Assembly: GCA_021205645.1 (NCBI GenBank)
Contig: JAJPXE010000231.1
Span: forward strand, 1 to 20,121
Length of the DNA: 20,121 bases
Reading direction: 5' to 3'
Origin: Candidatus Gastranaerophilales bacterium
GTDB taxonomy: Bacteria; Cyanobacteriota; Vampirovibrionia; Gastranaerophilales; Gastranaerophilaceae
Of the stretch, positions 1-7,629 are shown one piece after another. A model generated the notes under the pieces. That model saw only the letters and a program-made list of their open reading frames with translations, did not search any database and was not told the origin of the DNA. Made by a program: the position numbers and the translations under genes. The stretch's first letter is position 1. The number at the start of each line of letters is the position of its first letter.

Positions 1-80
1 GGGGAGGGAAAACTTTTCTCGGGTGAGGTGATTTACATGCGTGAGGTGGTATCCCCCGCCCTCTTCGGATGGGGTTTGGA
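1..80. repeat. GC-rich intergenic repeat remnant
   Basis: This stretch is much richer in G and C than the AT-rich DNA that follows and has no supported gene. It holds a direct repeat GTGAGGTG at 23-30 and 41-48, and a short inverted repeat GAAAACTTTTC near 8-18. Positions 53-79 resemble the reverse complement of 10856-10882: by hand alignment 20 of 27 positions agree, including GCCCTC and CGGATGG. I infer one end of a dispersed, MITE-like intergenic repeat cut by the window edge. A decayed gene end is the alternative. Confidence 0.4.
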
Positions 81-215
81 AAAGCTAAAAGCCCTCTCAG
101 GACGAGAATTATAATAAAACCGATAAAATCCATAAAAAACTTTGTATATTTTTGTAACAAAATGCCAGTTGGTATAGCTGTTTTACTAAAGATTTTCACT
201 GTAGATGCCGTATCT

Positions 216-244
216 AAAAGTAACACAATTATTGTGTTACTTTT
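216..244. promoter_or_regulatory. Perfect 29-bp palindrome just upstream of the giant gene
   Basis: Two 14-nt arms, AAAAGTAACACAAT (216-229) and ATTGTGTTACTTTT (231-244), are exact reverse complements around a single T at 230. The inner 15 bp has a 7-1-7 layout with an AAT-N-ATT core, as in known boxes for Fur-family regulators (Fur, PerR, Zur). That makes an operator for a dimeric metal- or peroxide-sensing regulator possible. As RNA it would fold into an A-tract/stem/T-tract hairpin ending at the ribosome-binding site, so a leader hairpin or terminator for an upstream gene is the alternative. The palindrome itself is certain; its role is inferred. Confidence 0.6.
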
Positions 245-251
245 GAAAGGA
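245..251 (+). promoter_or_regulatory. Shine-Dalgarno fixing a GTG start at 258
   Basis: GAAAGGA lies 6 nt before the GTG at 258. The more upstream in-frame ATG at 69 has no such site and would make the coding region run through the GC-rich repeat and the palindrome. The residues encoded before 258 look like translated non-coding DNA, whereas those after it begin an amphipathic helix. I therefore place the start at 258. Confidence 0.75.
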
Positions 252-257
252 ATAAGT

Positions 258-3200
258 GTGGGACTGTCAATAGAAGAAAAAGTTCAAGCATACATCGACC
301 GACATCCGAAATTCAGAAACAAACCGCTTGATGAGGTTATTACCGTTATGCTTCAAGACGGTTCTCTATCTGGTGTGGAATTTGAGGAAGATGAAAAATA
401 CTCTATTTTTGGAACAAAAAATAAAGATAAAATCGGTGACGGTCTTGAAATTAAAAACAAAAAACACAAACAAAAGACAGAAACTGTAAAGAACCAATCA
501 GCGGAGACTGCACAAAAAACGAAAGAGGAGATGACTCTTGCAGAGGTAATCGGCTCAAGGCATAAAAGTGTATCGGATAATCTTCAAAAAACGGAGAAAA
601 ACAACGGATTTTTCGGTAAAATCTGGAGCGGATTTAAAAACCTGACGGGTATCGGCGATTCTTCAAATAAAGTCAAAAAAGCACAAAAACATGAACAGGA
701 ACTGATTGCACAGCTAGACGGAGTAAATAAGTCAAAAGCATTTGAGGAGCTGACGGGGGTAGAATACAGTAAAGAAAATGAAGAAAAATTCAGGAACGGA
801 GAAATAAAACTCGAATCTGAAACGGCTCTTGAGGGATATACTGAAGGTCAGGAAATGGCAGCAGATGTGGGTGGTGATATAGTTTCGGGTATAGCGGCAG
901 TCGGTGTCTACAGTCTTTTAATAGCGGCAGCCCCTGTGACGGGCGGCGCATCTGTTATATTGGGTTTTGGAGCAGCAGCGGCTGCCGGTGCCATGGTTAA
1001 GTCGGGTGTAAAGGCTCTGGATGCGGCTGTTGGCGGAAGAAAATATACAAGTTTTGGTCATGATATCGTAACGGGCGGGTTCAGCGGAATGCTTGCACCG
1101 TTTACGGGCGGTCTGGGCGGAGCCGCAGGAAGATCGGCTGCTAAAGTATTAGGCTTGCAGGCTGTTAAATTTGCAGGAAAGGAAACTGCGGAAGAAACAA
1201 TAAAAACAGGATTTAAAAGCGGTTTTAAACGTGCTTTGTTAAATCCGACGGGGTATAAATACACGGGCGGAAGCATTCTAAAAAAAACAGGAGCTTATGC
1301 AACAGAAGCAGCAGCAGATGGTGCACTCGGGGGTGGAATTGATACCGCATTCAGGACAGCATACGATGGCGGCAGTGCATCTGACACGGCAAATGCTGCC
1401 GTTCAGGGTACTCTAGGCGGATTGTTACTTGGACCGTTGATGAGTCTTGGCTTTAAAGGTCTGGGCAAGCTCGGACATTTCGGCGGGAAAAAAATTAAGA
1501 ATAGTTCTTCACAATCATCAGTCGCAGCAAAAAAAACCGGTGCCGGAACAAAAACAGAAGAAGTAAGAACTAAAACTAAAGCGGGCGAAACAGCCGAAAT
1601 GCAGGCAGATGCTCCAGCAGCAGCATCACAAGGAAACAAACGCCCTGATATCGGAGAAATCAAAGATAGGTTCAATATTCGGGATGTATTAAATGAAACA
1701 CAGTTGAAGAAAACAAGTTCACAACTCATAATCATTAAAGACGGTAAAAAAGTCTTGACAGATGAAGGTGACAATCTCATTAAAAAGACCGCCGCTAAGA
1801 TAAATGAAATATCAAAACAAAATGAAGCCGGTATTATTGAAATCATGAAAGAAATGGGGCTTACAACCGATAAAACAAATTCCCACAGAAGTAAAGGGGG
1901 GCAAAGTCTTTATGATAAAATCAAAAACAAATTACTCACATCGGATACTATGACACTGGAAAAAGCAATAGATTCAGTATGGGACGGTGTCGGAGTCAGA
2001 ACTGTTGACCCTATTCAAAATTTTGCTTCTCATCCCGGTGTAAAAAAATATATTGATACTGGGGATATGAAAACAGCTCTGCAAAAAGCTGTTGAACTGG
2101 AATCCGATTACGTTTTTAAAGGTTTGATGAAATACATTGATTCTGCTGCAGAAGGAACAAATAAAGTTAAATTGACAAGAATATCAAACTATATGGGTGA
2201 GGACGGAATTCCATACTTTACGGAAAAACAGCTCAAACAACTTAAAATGTATGCTGCATCAAAAAAAGTAGATTTACCGGTTATAGAAAGGGTTGCAAAT
2301 CCGTTTGAAGCAGAAGCTGTAAAAACTACTAAAAAAGCAAAATCAACTACTCAGGTTAGAGGCTCCGGCTACACCGCCCTGCAAATGAATTTTGAGACAA
2401 AAAACGGTTTTATCTATGAATGGCAGTATAGAGGCTCTAAGCTGAACAATTTTGCAGAGGGCGAACATATACCTTATGATTTGAGGACAAATAAAGATAT
2501 TATCGGCACTCATGCAGAATTAACAAGGCTTTATCAGCCTATGAAAGAACTTTTGAGTAATAAAACAAAAATAACTGATGAAATGTATGAAGAATACAAT
2601 CATTATTTAACAGCTCACTATGAATATTTAAGATTAGCAGAGCTCGGTTTTAATGACGGTTTAAATCCGCCGAAACTGCCCGATGGATTTGATGCAAGAT
2701 TGAGAGCCGAAAACCTTGAACTTCTCCATGAGATTGCCGAAAAAATAAAGAAAAATCCTGAAAAAGAAACAGAACTGCTTAGCGAATATAATTCACGGCT
2801 TGTCCATAACACAACAGAAAACACAACCGCCAACTCATATACTCTGGCTGCAAGGCAAAGACAGCAAAACAAAGTCATTGACAGATACGAAGCCGGTGTA
2901 AGACTTGGAGAAATTCGTGAAGGACAAGAAAATATAGGCAAACAGTATTCATCATTGCTTATCAAAGCTTGCAGAGATGAGTCGGGTCAAATAAAAGACA
3001 GTCTTGTTAGGGTTGCGGAAAAACTTCAACAAATGGGCGGCGATGACTTATCTATAGCAAACTTTATTAAAAAAGTTAAAAAAGGAAATACTGATGAGGC
3101 TATAGCTGCCATTGACAATCTAAAACAAGCTTATCCTGAATTCAATTCAAAAACAATCGCAGGCATACTGGAGATTTCTGCTGACAATAACGGTATTATT

Positions 3201-5243
3201 GATAAGGTAAAAGTCAAAAAAGTTTCAAAATTCTTTAATGAAGCAGGCGTTGACATTGATGTCATTAAAAAAGTTTACGAAAAAACTGAAAAATCTTCAA
3301 CAAACAGCATCAAAATCCAAAATGCAATGAAAGAAATTTTTGCCGAATTTAACTCCAACAAAATTGGCACAATGAAAAATACAATGTCTTTAAATTCAAT
3401 AATAGAGCAATGTTTTGATAGAAGCGGAAAACTTGACAATAATGCGGTTGCAATATCTAAAAAGCTTTTGAGCATTAGATCCGATTTCTCAGAAATAGAA
3501 ACTATTATACAGCTTGCAAAGGATACTGAAACCGGTGCTGTTCCGCCAAATTATATTAGCTTTATAACTAAAATCATTGATAATTCCGATGTTAATAATT
3601 ATAGAGCGAATACAGTTTCGCATGTACTGACAGGAGTAACAAACTTTTTAAGAGTATTTAAAAAAGATTCATCAGGGAAATGGCAAACAAGCATTTCTCA
3701 AGAGTCTGTAGATTTCTTCAAAAAAGCACTGACAGAATTAAAGTCGCCTGACAATACCGATTTCCAGACATTACAGAAAACCGCAATAATTCTGAATAGT
3801 TGTAGGACTTATGACGGTATCGGAAATCCGGCATTTAAAGATTATTATTTTTATGCGAAGCAATTGCATAATCGTTTTAAATACACACCAAATGCAATAA
3901 AAGAAGTGATGAGTCATGCACGTAAATTTAAAAATCCTGATGACGTGATAAAAAAAATACACAGCACTATATCTCAAATTATACCGGCAAATGAACATAG
4001 AAATATTACAGGTATTGATATAAAAATTGAAGCCGGAGTAATAAAACGCCGGTTGACATATAAAGACGGAACAACAAAAATTGTTGATTTTGATATGAAA
4101 ACTATGGGGCAAATTGGCACCTCAGACATCCAAAAAAGCGAAAGACACGGTCGAAACATTGTTGTGCAAAATGATACAAAAAGAGGTCAGCAAACAATAG
4201 TAAAAACCCGAGCAAAAGAAAATCAGACAACTATACAGCCCTCAAAAACAAAAAAATACGGCTCAAAGGAGGAAACGATAATTATACGAGATCCTAACAC
4301 CGGTGAAACAACAGGTATTGAATACTTGAGAGATTCCGATGTGCCGGGCGTGTTTAATATCCAGTTCCGTGACGAAACAAACGGCGGAAAAACTAAATTA
4401 CTTTCATCCGCTCAAAGAGATAAATCAGGTAACACATTGATTGAAAAGAATTTCCAATCTCTTGACGGAACAGAAACAAATTATTGGTATACAGAAACAA
4501 AAGACGGAAACTATCATAGTACCTACAAAATAACCGATACGGACGGCAATGTTCTGCTTGATGAAACAAGAGTTTTGAACAAAATAGATGAACAACACTA
4601 TGAATACAGTTATAACGGTAAACAATATTTTACTGAAATTGATGAAAACAATATCCTTACAGTAACAGATAACACAGGCAGAACCGTCCGGTTTGATTTG
4701 GACGAATTTAGTCTAAATAATATGAATAACAGTAATTTTGTTGAGTTGTTTAAACGTATACCGCCGCACGAATTTTTCCATATGAAACAAACAAATACCG
4801 GCAGCATAGGAGTTCAAAACATTAAATACAACGCTCATTATATGCCGGGTACAAATATTATTGAGCTGGGTGAAGGAGAACAAGTTTTATCAACACTGCT
4901 GCACGAATACGGACACAATAAAGATTGGCGGCTTGTTGATAAACAACATATTTTGCGTGATAATCCTGAATTTCTGGCTGTATACAACAATGAAAGAGAA
5001 ACATTTGTTAAATCATTTGCAAACACTCAAAGAGATTATGTATCTTACTTTATAGACCTTGATAAAATAGGCGGCAGAAAGAATCAAGGAGCCGCAGAAA
5101 CCATTGCCGAAGCGAATATGTTAACCGGAGCTCCGTCCGGACTCCGTGTTATGAGGGCATATTATCTGCAAAGATATTTTCCAAAAACAATTGCTTATAT
5201 TACTAAACACATTAATCCTGAAATCTATAACCAAACCTGGTAG
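258..5243 (+). CDS. Giant multidomain protein with RelA/SpoT-like synthetase and HExxH peptidase domains (putative effector/toxin)
   Basis: 1661 residues from GTG 258. In order: an N-terminal helical segment (1-50) and a Lys/Glu-rich stretch; hydrophobic Gly/Ala-rich segments at about 208-300 and 378-405; a low-complexity linker; and a RelA/SpoT synthetase-like domain (about 520-745). The last has R544-x-K546-x3-S550-x3-K554, D576-x4-R581, G704-Y705, E721-x-Q723-x-R725 and A733-E734. D576 and E721 match the Mg-binding Asp and catalytic Glu of Rel enzymes; the usual His after GYxxL is Gln. Next come four helical repeats (about 895-1215), each starting near a D-x-x-G turn (D907, D976, D1054, D1137), then a beta-rich region and a zinc-peptidase-like end with HEYGH (1549-1553) and E1614 or E1618 as possible third ligand. 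No HD hydrolase or Sec signal is seen. The family of the whole protein is not recognised; toxin/effector is inferred from this layout. An intracellular housekeeping role seems unlikely. Confidence 0.8.
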   Translation: MGLSIEEKVQAYIDRHPKFRNKPLDEVITVMLQDGSLSGVEFEEDEKYSIFGTKNKDKIGDGLEIKNKKHKQKTETVKNQSAETAQKTKEEMTLAEVIGSRHKSVSDNLQKTEKNNGFFGKIWSGFKNLTGIGDSSNKVKKAQKHEQELIAQLDGVNKSKAFEELTGVEYSKENEEKFRNGEIKLESETALEGYTEGQEMAADVGGDIVSGIAAVGVYSLLIAAAPVTGGASVILGFGAAAAAGAMVKSGVKALDAAVGGRKYTSFGHDIVTGGFSGMLAPFTGGLGGAAGRSAAKVLGLQAVKFAGKETAEETIKTGFKSGFKRALLNPTGYKYTGGSILKKTGAYATEAAADGALGGGIDTAFRTAYDGGSASDTANAAVQGTLGGLLLGPLMSLGFKGLGKLGHFGGKKIKNSSSQSSVAAKKTGAGTKTEEVRTKTKAGETAEMQADAPAAASQGNKRPDIGEIKDRFNIRDVLNETQLKKTSSQLIIIKDGKKVLTDEGDNLIKKTAAKINEISKQNEAGIIEIMKEMGLTTDKTNSHRSKGGQSLYDKIKNKLLTSDTMTLEKAIDSVWDGVGVRTVDPIQNFASHPGVKKYIDTGDMKTALQKAVELESDYVFKGLMKYIDSAAEGTNKVKLTRISNYMGEDGIPYFTEKQLKQLKMYAASKKVDLPVIERVANPFEAEAVKTTKKAKSTTQVRGSGYTALQMNFETKNGFIYEWQYRGSKLNNFAEGEHIPYDLRTNKDIIGTHAELTRLYQPMKELLSNKTKITDEMYEEYNHYLTAHYEYLRLAELGFNDGLNPPKLPDGFDARLRAENLELLHEIAEKIKKNPEKETELLSEYNSRLVHNTTENTTANSYTLAARQRQQNKVIDRYEAGVRLGEIREGQENIGKQYSSLLIKACRDESGQIKDSLVRVAEKLQQMGGDDLSIANFIKKVKKGNTDEAIAAIDNLKQAYPEFNSKTIAGILEISADNNGIIDKVKVKKVSKFFNEAGVDIDVIKKVYEKTEKSSTNSIKIQNAMKEIFAEFNSNKIGTMKNTMSLNSIIEQCFDRSGKLDNNAVAISKKLLSIRSDFSEIETIIQLAKDTETGAVPPNYISFITKIIDNSDVNNYRANTVSHVLTGVTNFLRVFKKDSSGKWQTSISQESVDFFKKALTELKSPDNTDFQTLQKTAIILNSCRTYDGIGNPAFKDYYFYAKQLHNRFKYTPNAIKEVMSHARKFKNPDDVIKKIHSTISQIIPANEHRNITGIDIKIEAGVIKRRLTYKDGTTKIVDFDMKTMGQIGTSDIQKSERHGRNIVVQNDTKRGQQTIVKTRAKENQTTIQPSKTKKYGSKEETIIIRDPNTGETTGIEYLRDSDVPGVFNIQFRDETNGGKTKLLSSAQRDKSGNTLIEKNFQSLDGTETNYWYTETKDGNYHSTYKITDTDGNVLLDETRVLNKIDEQHYEYSYNGKQYFTEIDENNILTVTDNTGRTVRFDLDEFSLNNMNNSNFVELFKRIPPHEFFHMKQTNTGSIGVQNIKYNAHYMPGTNIIELGEGEQVLSTLLHEYGHNKDWRLVDKQHILRDNPEFLAVYNNERETFVKSFANTQRDYVSYFIDLDKIGGRKNQGAAETIAEANMLTGAPSGLRVMRAYYLQRYFPKTIAYITKHINPEIYNQTW

Positions 5244-5280
5244 AATAAAATTAAAAAATTATGTATAATAGGAGAATATT

Positions 5281-5712
5281 ATGAACTATAACAATGTATC
5301 AAATGTAAAATTCAACGGTATAAACGGAGTAAATAAAGTTGGAGATAATGACATGACATTTCAGGAACAGGTTGATGAAATGCTCGGCAAGATATCTGAG
5401 CGTGCGGAACTTGAAGTGCCGGAATACGGTGACTTTGCTCCTGTTATGGAATTTTTCCCTAACCTTGATAAAGATACTGATGTCAGCAAATACGGTCTAA
5501 AAATATACAAGATGCCGAAAGATATCGTAAAAGACCCGAAACAAAGATATGTTGAGGCTGCCGTCTATATGCCGGCGGGCGATTATAAAGCTGATAAGAT
5601 TGTTGCGATGGGTCATAAAAATGAAATATTAAAAGCTATTAATTCCCCCGAATTTCCGGAAAAATTAAATCAGGCATACCGCGAGCTGCTTAATATCATT
5701 GAAAATCAGTAA
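5281..5712 (+). CDS. Hypothetical protein, possible partner (immunity or chaperone) of the giant protein
   Basis: 143 residues, starting 37 nt after the giant gene stops, with a good AGGAG site at 5270-5274 six nt before the ATG. No terminator lies between them, so they are probably co-transcribed. I do not recognise the family. It is acidic, soluble and mixed helix/strand, with no signal peptide or membrane segment. The N-terminus carries NVKFNG, which loosely resembles ISFSSG at the start of the nearby 5'-nucleotidase; I recall short F-x-G motifs of this kind in Gastranaerophilales proteins but cannot verify it. It has neither HD-hydrolase nor MazG-like motifs that would mark an enzyme removing alarmones. 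By position it could be an immunity protein, an antitoxin or a secretion chaperone. An unrelated neighbour is also possible. Confidence 0.8.
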   Translation: MNYNNVSNVKFNGINGVNKVGDNDMTFQEQVDEMLGKISERAELEVPEYGDFAPVMEFFPNLDKDTDVSKYGLKIYKMPKDIVKDPKQRYVEAAVYMPAGDYKADKIVAMGHKNEILKAINSPEFPEKLNQAYRELLNIIENQ

Positions 5713-5767
5713 ACAAGTATGTGTGTGTTTTTATTCTACCGCAAACTTAAATACAAATTTCTATCAT

Positions 5768-5794
5768 AAAAAATATGCGGCTCATTTGAGCCGC
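5768..5794. terminator. Bidirectional intrinsic terminator between convergent genes
   Basis: GCGGCTCA (5777-5784) and TGAGCCGC (5787-5794) form a perfect 8-bp GC-rich stem around TT. On the minus strand a run of six T (complement of 5768-5773) follows three bases later, giving a good terminator for the 5'-nucleotidase gene ending at 5828. In the plus direction the following T run is poor, so it should serve the 258-5712 unit less well. Confidence 0.8.
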
Positions 5795-5827
5795 TTCATA
5801 AAAATTTCTCCCATTAATATATCTTTA

Positions 5828-7552
5828 TTAATCAACGATATTTATTATACCTGTTTGATTTATCTCAACCGGTTTATTTAAATGTTTGATATAATCACTG
5901 ATAAGTTTATCTTCACTGAAATCAAATTTTTGTTCGGCTTCATCCAGATGATTTAGTGATGGTATTCCGTCTCCTCCGCTTAGTATAAAATCATCTGCAG
6001 CGACTCTGTAAACTTTATTCGGATCCGGGTTATTAACATCTACCGGTGTTTCATTTCCGGCTCTATCGGTATAGGTCATACTCAACAGCTCACCTGTATC
6101 TTTTTTAACAGAATATTTCAGTCCGGCCGCATATATTAAGCCGGGTTTGCCGTTCTTGTCCGTTACGGATTTACATCCTGCTTTGATACCGTCTACTAAA
6201 TCTTTTTCATTAATCGGACAAATAACCATTCCATCTCCAAACGGAGAAATTGCTTTTACATCTGATGTATCAATCGCACCCGTTTCAAACGAGTTGCGTA
6301 TATTTCCCGCATTTACAATCCCTATATCGACATTTAATTCGTTTCGTATCGCTTCCGCTACGAAATTGGCATGTGCGCTTTCTTCGCTTAACCTCTGTTT
6401 AGGTGCCGGAATTACCGATTTTATTACTCCTAATTTTTCAGGTGTTCCTATTATATCGTCAAACAGTTTTTTATAAATAAGGTTTTTATGACGCTTGCTT
6501 GTGTCATACAGGGTGTTTGTAGCGTTTATTATAACACCGTCTTTGTCAAATACTAATTCGCTTTTACCGTAATAATTACCGTCTTTTTCTGCATTGGTGA
6601 TAAGCACGGGCTCGCGTGTTTTTGATAAAAACAGGTTTTCTCCCGGTCTTATACCGTCAACATAAGTATGAGAATGCCCGCCAATAATGACATCAATGCC
6701 GGAGGTATTTTCTGCTATAACCCTATCTGATAAATGACCTACATGTGATAATAAAAATATCTTATCAATTCCCTGTTCTTTTAAATCATCCGCTTCTTTT
6801 TGAATGCCTTTGATAGTTTCAGGCAAATCATCGACTTCAAAATCATCATAGAAATCAGGATGTGTCATTCGCACTCTCATATCACACGGAGCAATACCGA
6901 TAACACCGTATTTAACACCCTTATAGTCACCAATATAAGAATCAACTAATTTATCATGAATGTAAGCTCCTTTTTCGACCTGTACATTCTCTTTTGATGC
7001 GGAATCCTGACGGAAATTTGAGGCGAGATACTTCATATTCAGATTTTTAGTAAGTTCTTCAAAATTTTTCTGGGACATATCAACATCATGATTGCCCAGA
7101 GCAGATGCTTCGATATCTTCCGCATCCATATATTTGCATATACATTCATTAACTTTCTGGTTACGGTCATCACCTATCATATTATCGCCGCCTGAAAATC
7201 TAATATCGCAGTCCCGCAGAGCATCGGCTATTTTTTCAAGTTTCATATATTGTCCGTGCAAATCATTGAGATAACCTATTTTTAGCTTTATTGAACCGTC
7301 GGATTGAAGCGGAGAATGCTCTTTTTTTTGTTCTTGCGACGATTTATAACCGATATTAGAAACGAAATAATTTAACGATGGAGAACTGATAGGTTTTGAA
7401 TAAACCTCTTTCACCTCCGGCTTTGTATTTTGTACCTGCTGCTGCTTGACGGGCTGTCTGTTATCGCTGGCGCCGAGCTGCGGCAGCTCATGAGTTCTGA
7501 CATAACCCGAACGTCTTGTGCTTTGTATATTACCGGAAGAAAAACTTATCAT
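5828..7552 (-). CDS. UshA-type 5'-nucleotidase / cyclic nucleotide phosphodiesterase without a signal peptide
   Basis: 574 residues. The N-terminal metallophosphoesterase domain keeps the dimetal ligands of the UshA family: D97-x-H99, D123 in GGDN, N154-H155 in GNHD, H270, and H293/H295 in GGHSH. The C-terminal substrate-binding domain has NAGNIR (414-419), SPFGDG (436-441) and an aromatic F522 before SGGDG (525-528). Such enzymes dephosphorylate nucleotides or open 2',3'-cyclic nucleotides, usually outside the cytoplasm. Here the first 85 or so residues are polar, Gln/Ser/Lys-rich and lack a hydrophobic signal core. The ATG at 7552 has AAAGG six nt upstream, and no upstream in-frame extension supplies a signal. 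The protein is therefore cytoplasmic or leaves by a non-Sec route. It lies 77 nt after ruvA on the same strand. Family certain; exact substrate unknown. Confidence 0.9.
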   Translation of the reverse strand: MISFSSGNIQSTRRSGYVRTHELPQLGASDNRQPVKQQQVQNTKPEVKEVYSKPISSPSLNYFVSNIGYKSSQEQKKEHSPLQSDGSIKLKIGYLNDLHGQYMKLEKIADALRDCDIRFSGGDNMIGDDRNQKVNECICKYMDAEDIEASALGNHDVDMSQKNFEELTKNLNMKYLASNFRQDSASKENVQVEKGAYIHDKLVDSYIGDYKGVKYGVIGIAPCDMRVRMTHPDFYDDFEVDDLPETIKGIQKEADDLKEQGIDKIFLLSHVGHLSDRVIAENTSGIDVIIGGHSHTYVDGIRPGENLFLSKTREPVLITNAEKDGNYYGKSELVFDKDGVIINATNTLYDTSKRHKNLIYKKLFDDIIGTPEKLGVIKSVIPAPKQRLSEESAHANFVAEAIRNELNVDIGIVNAGNIRNSFETGAIDTSDVKAISPFGDGMVICPINEKDLVDGIKAGCKSVTDKNGKPGLIYAAGLKYSVKKDTGELLSMTYTDRAGNETPVDVNNPDPNKVYRVAADDFILSGGDGIPSLNHLDEAEQKFDFSEDKLISDYIKHLNKPVEINQTGIINIVD

Positions 7553-7629
7553 ATCACACCTTTACTATATACATTAATACCTCTGTTATTTATTTTTTGC
7601 CGGTTTAACCTTCAAATTTTAAGAAAAAT

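Noticed and set aside
69..257. Longer N-terminus of the giant protein from ATG 69
   Set aside because: No ribosome site, and it would translate the GC-rich repeat and the palindrome; GTG 258 has GAAAGGA at a 6-nt distance.
1058..5055. Several open frames inside the giant gene on both strands
   Set aside because: All are shadows: composition of reversed codons, no ribosome sites, no recognisable domains.
5699..5881. Short plus-strand open frame after the 143-residue gene
   Set aside because: It overlaps the terminator hairpin and the end of the 5'-nucleotidase gene and has no ribosome site.
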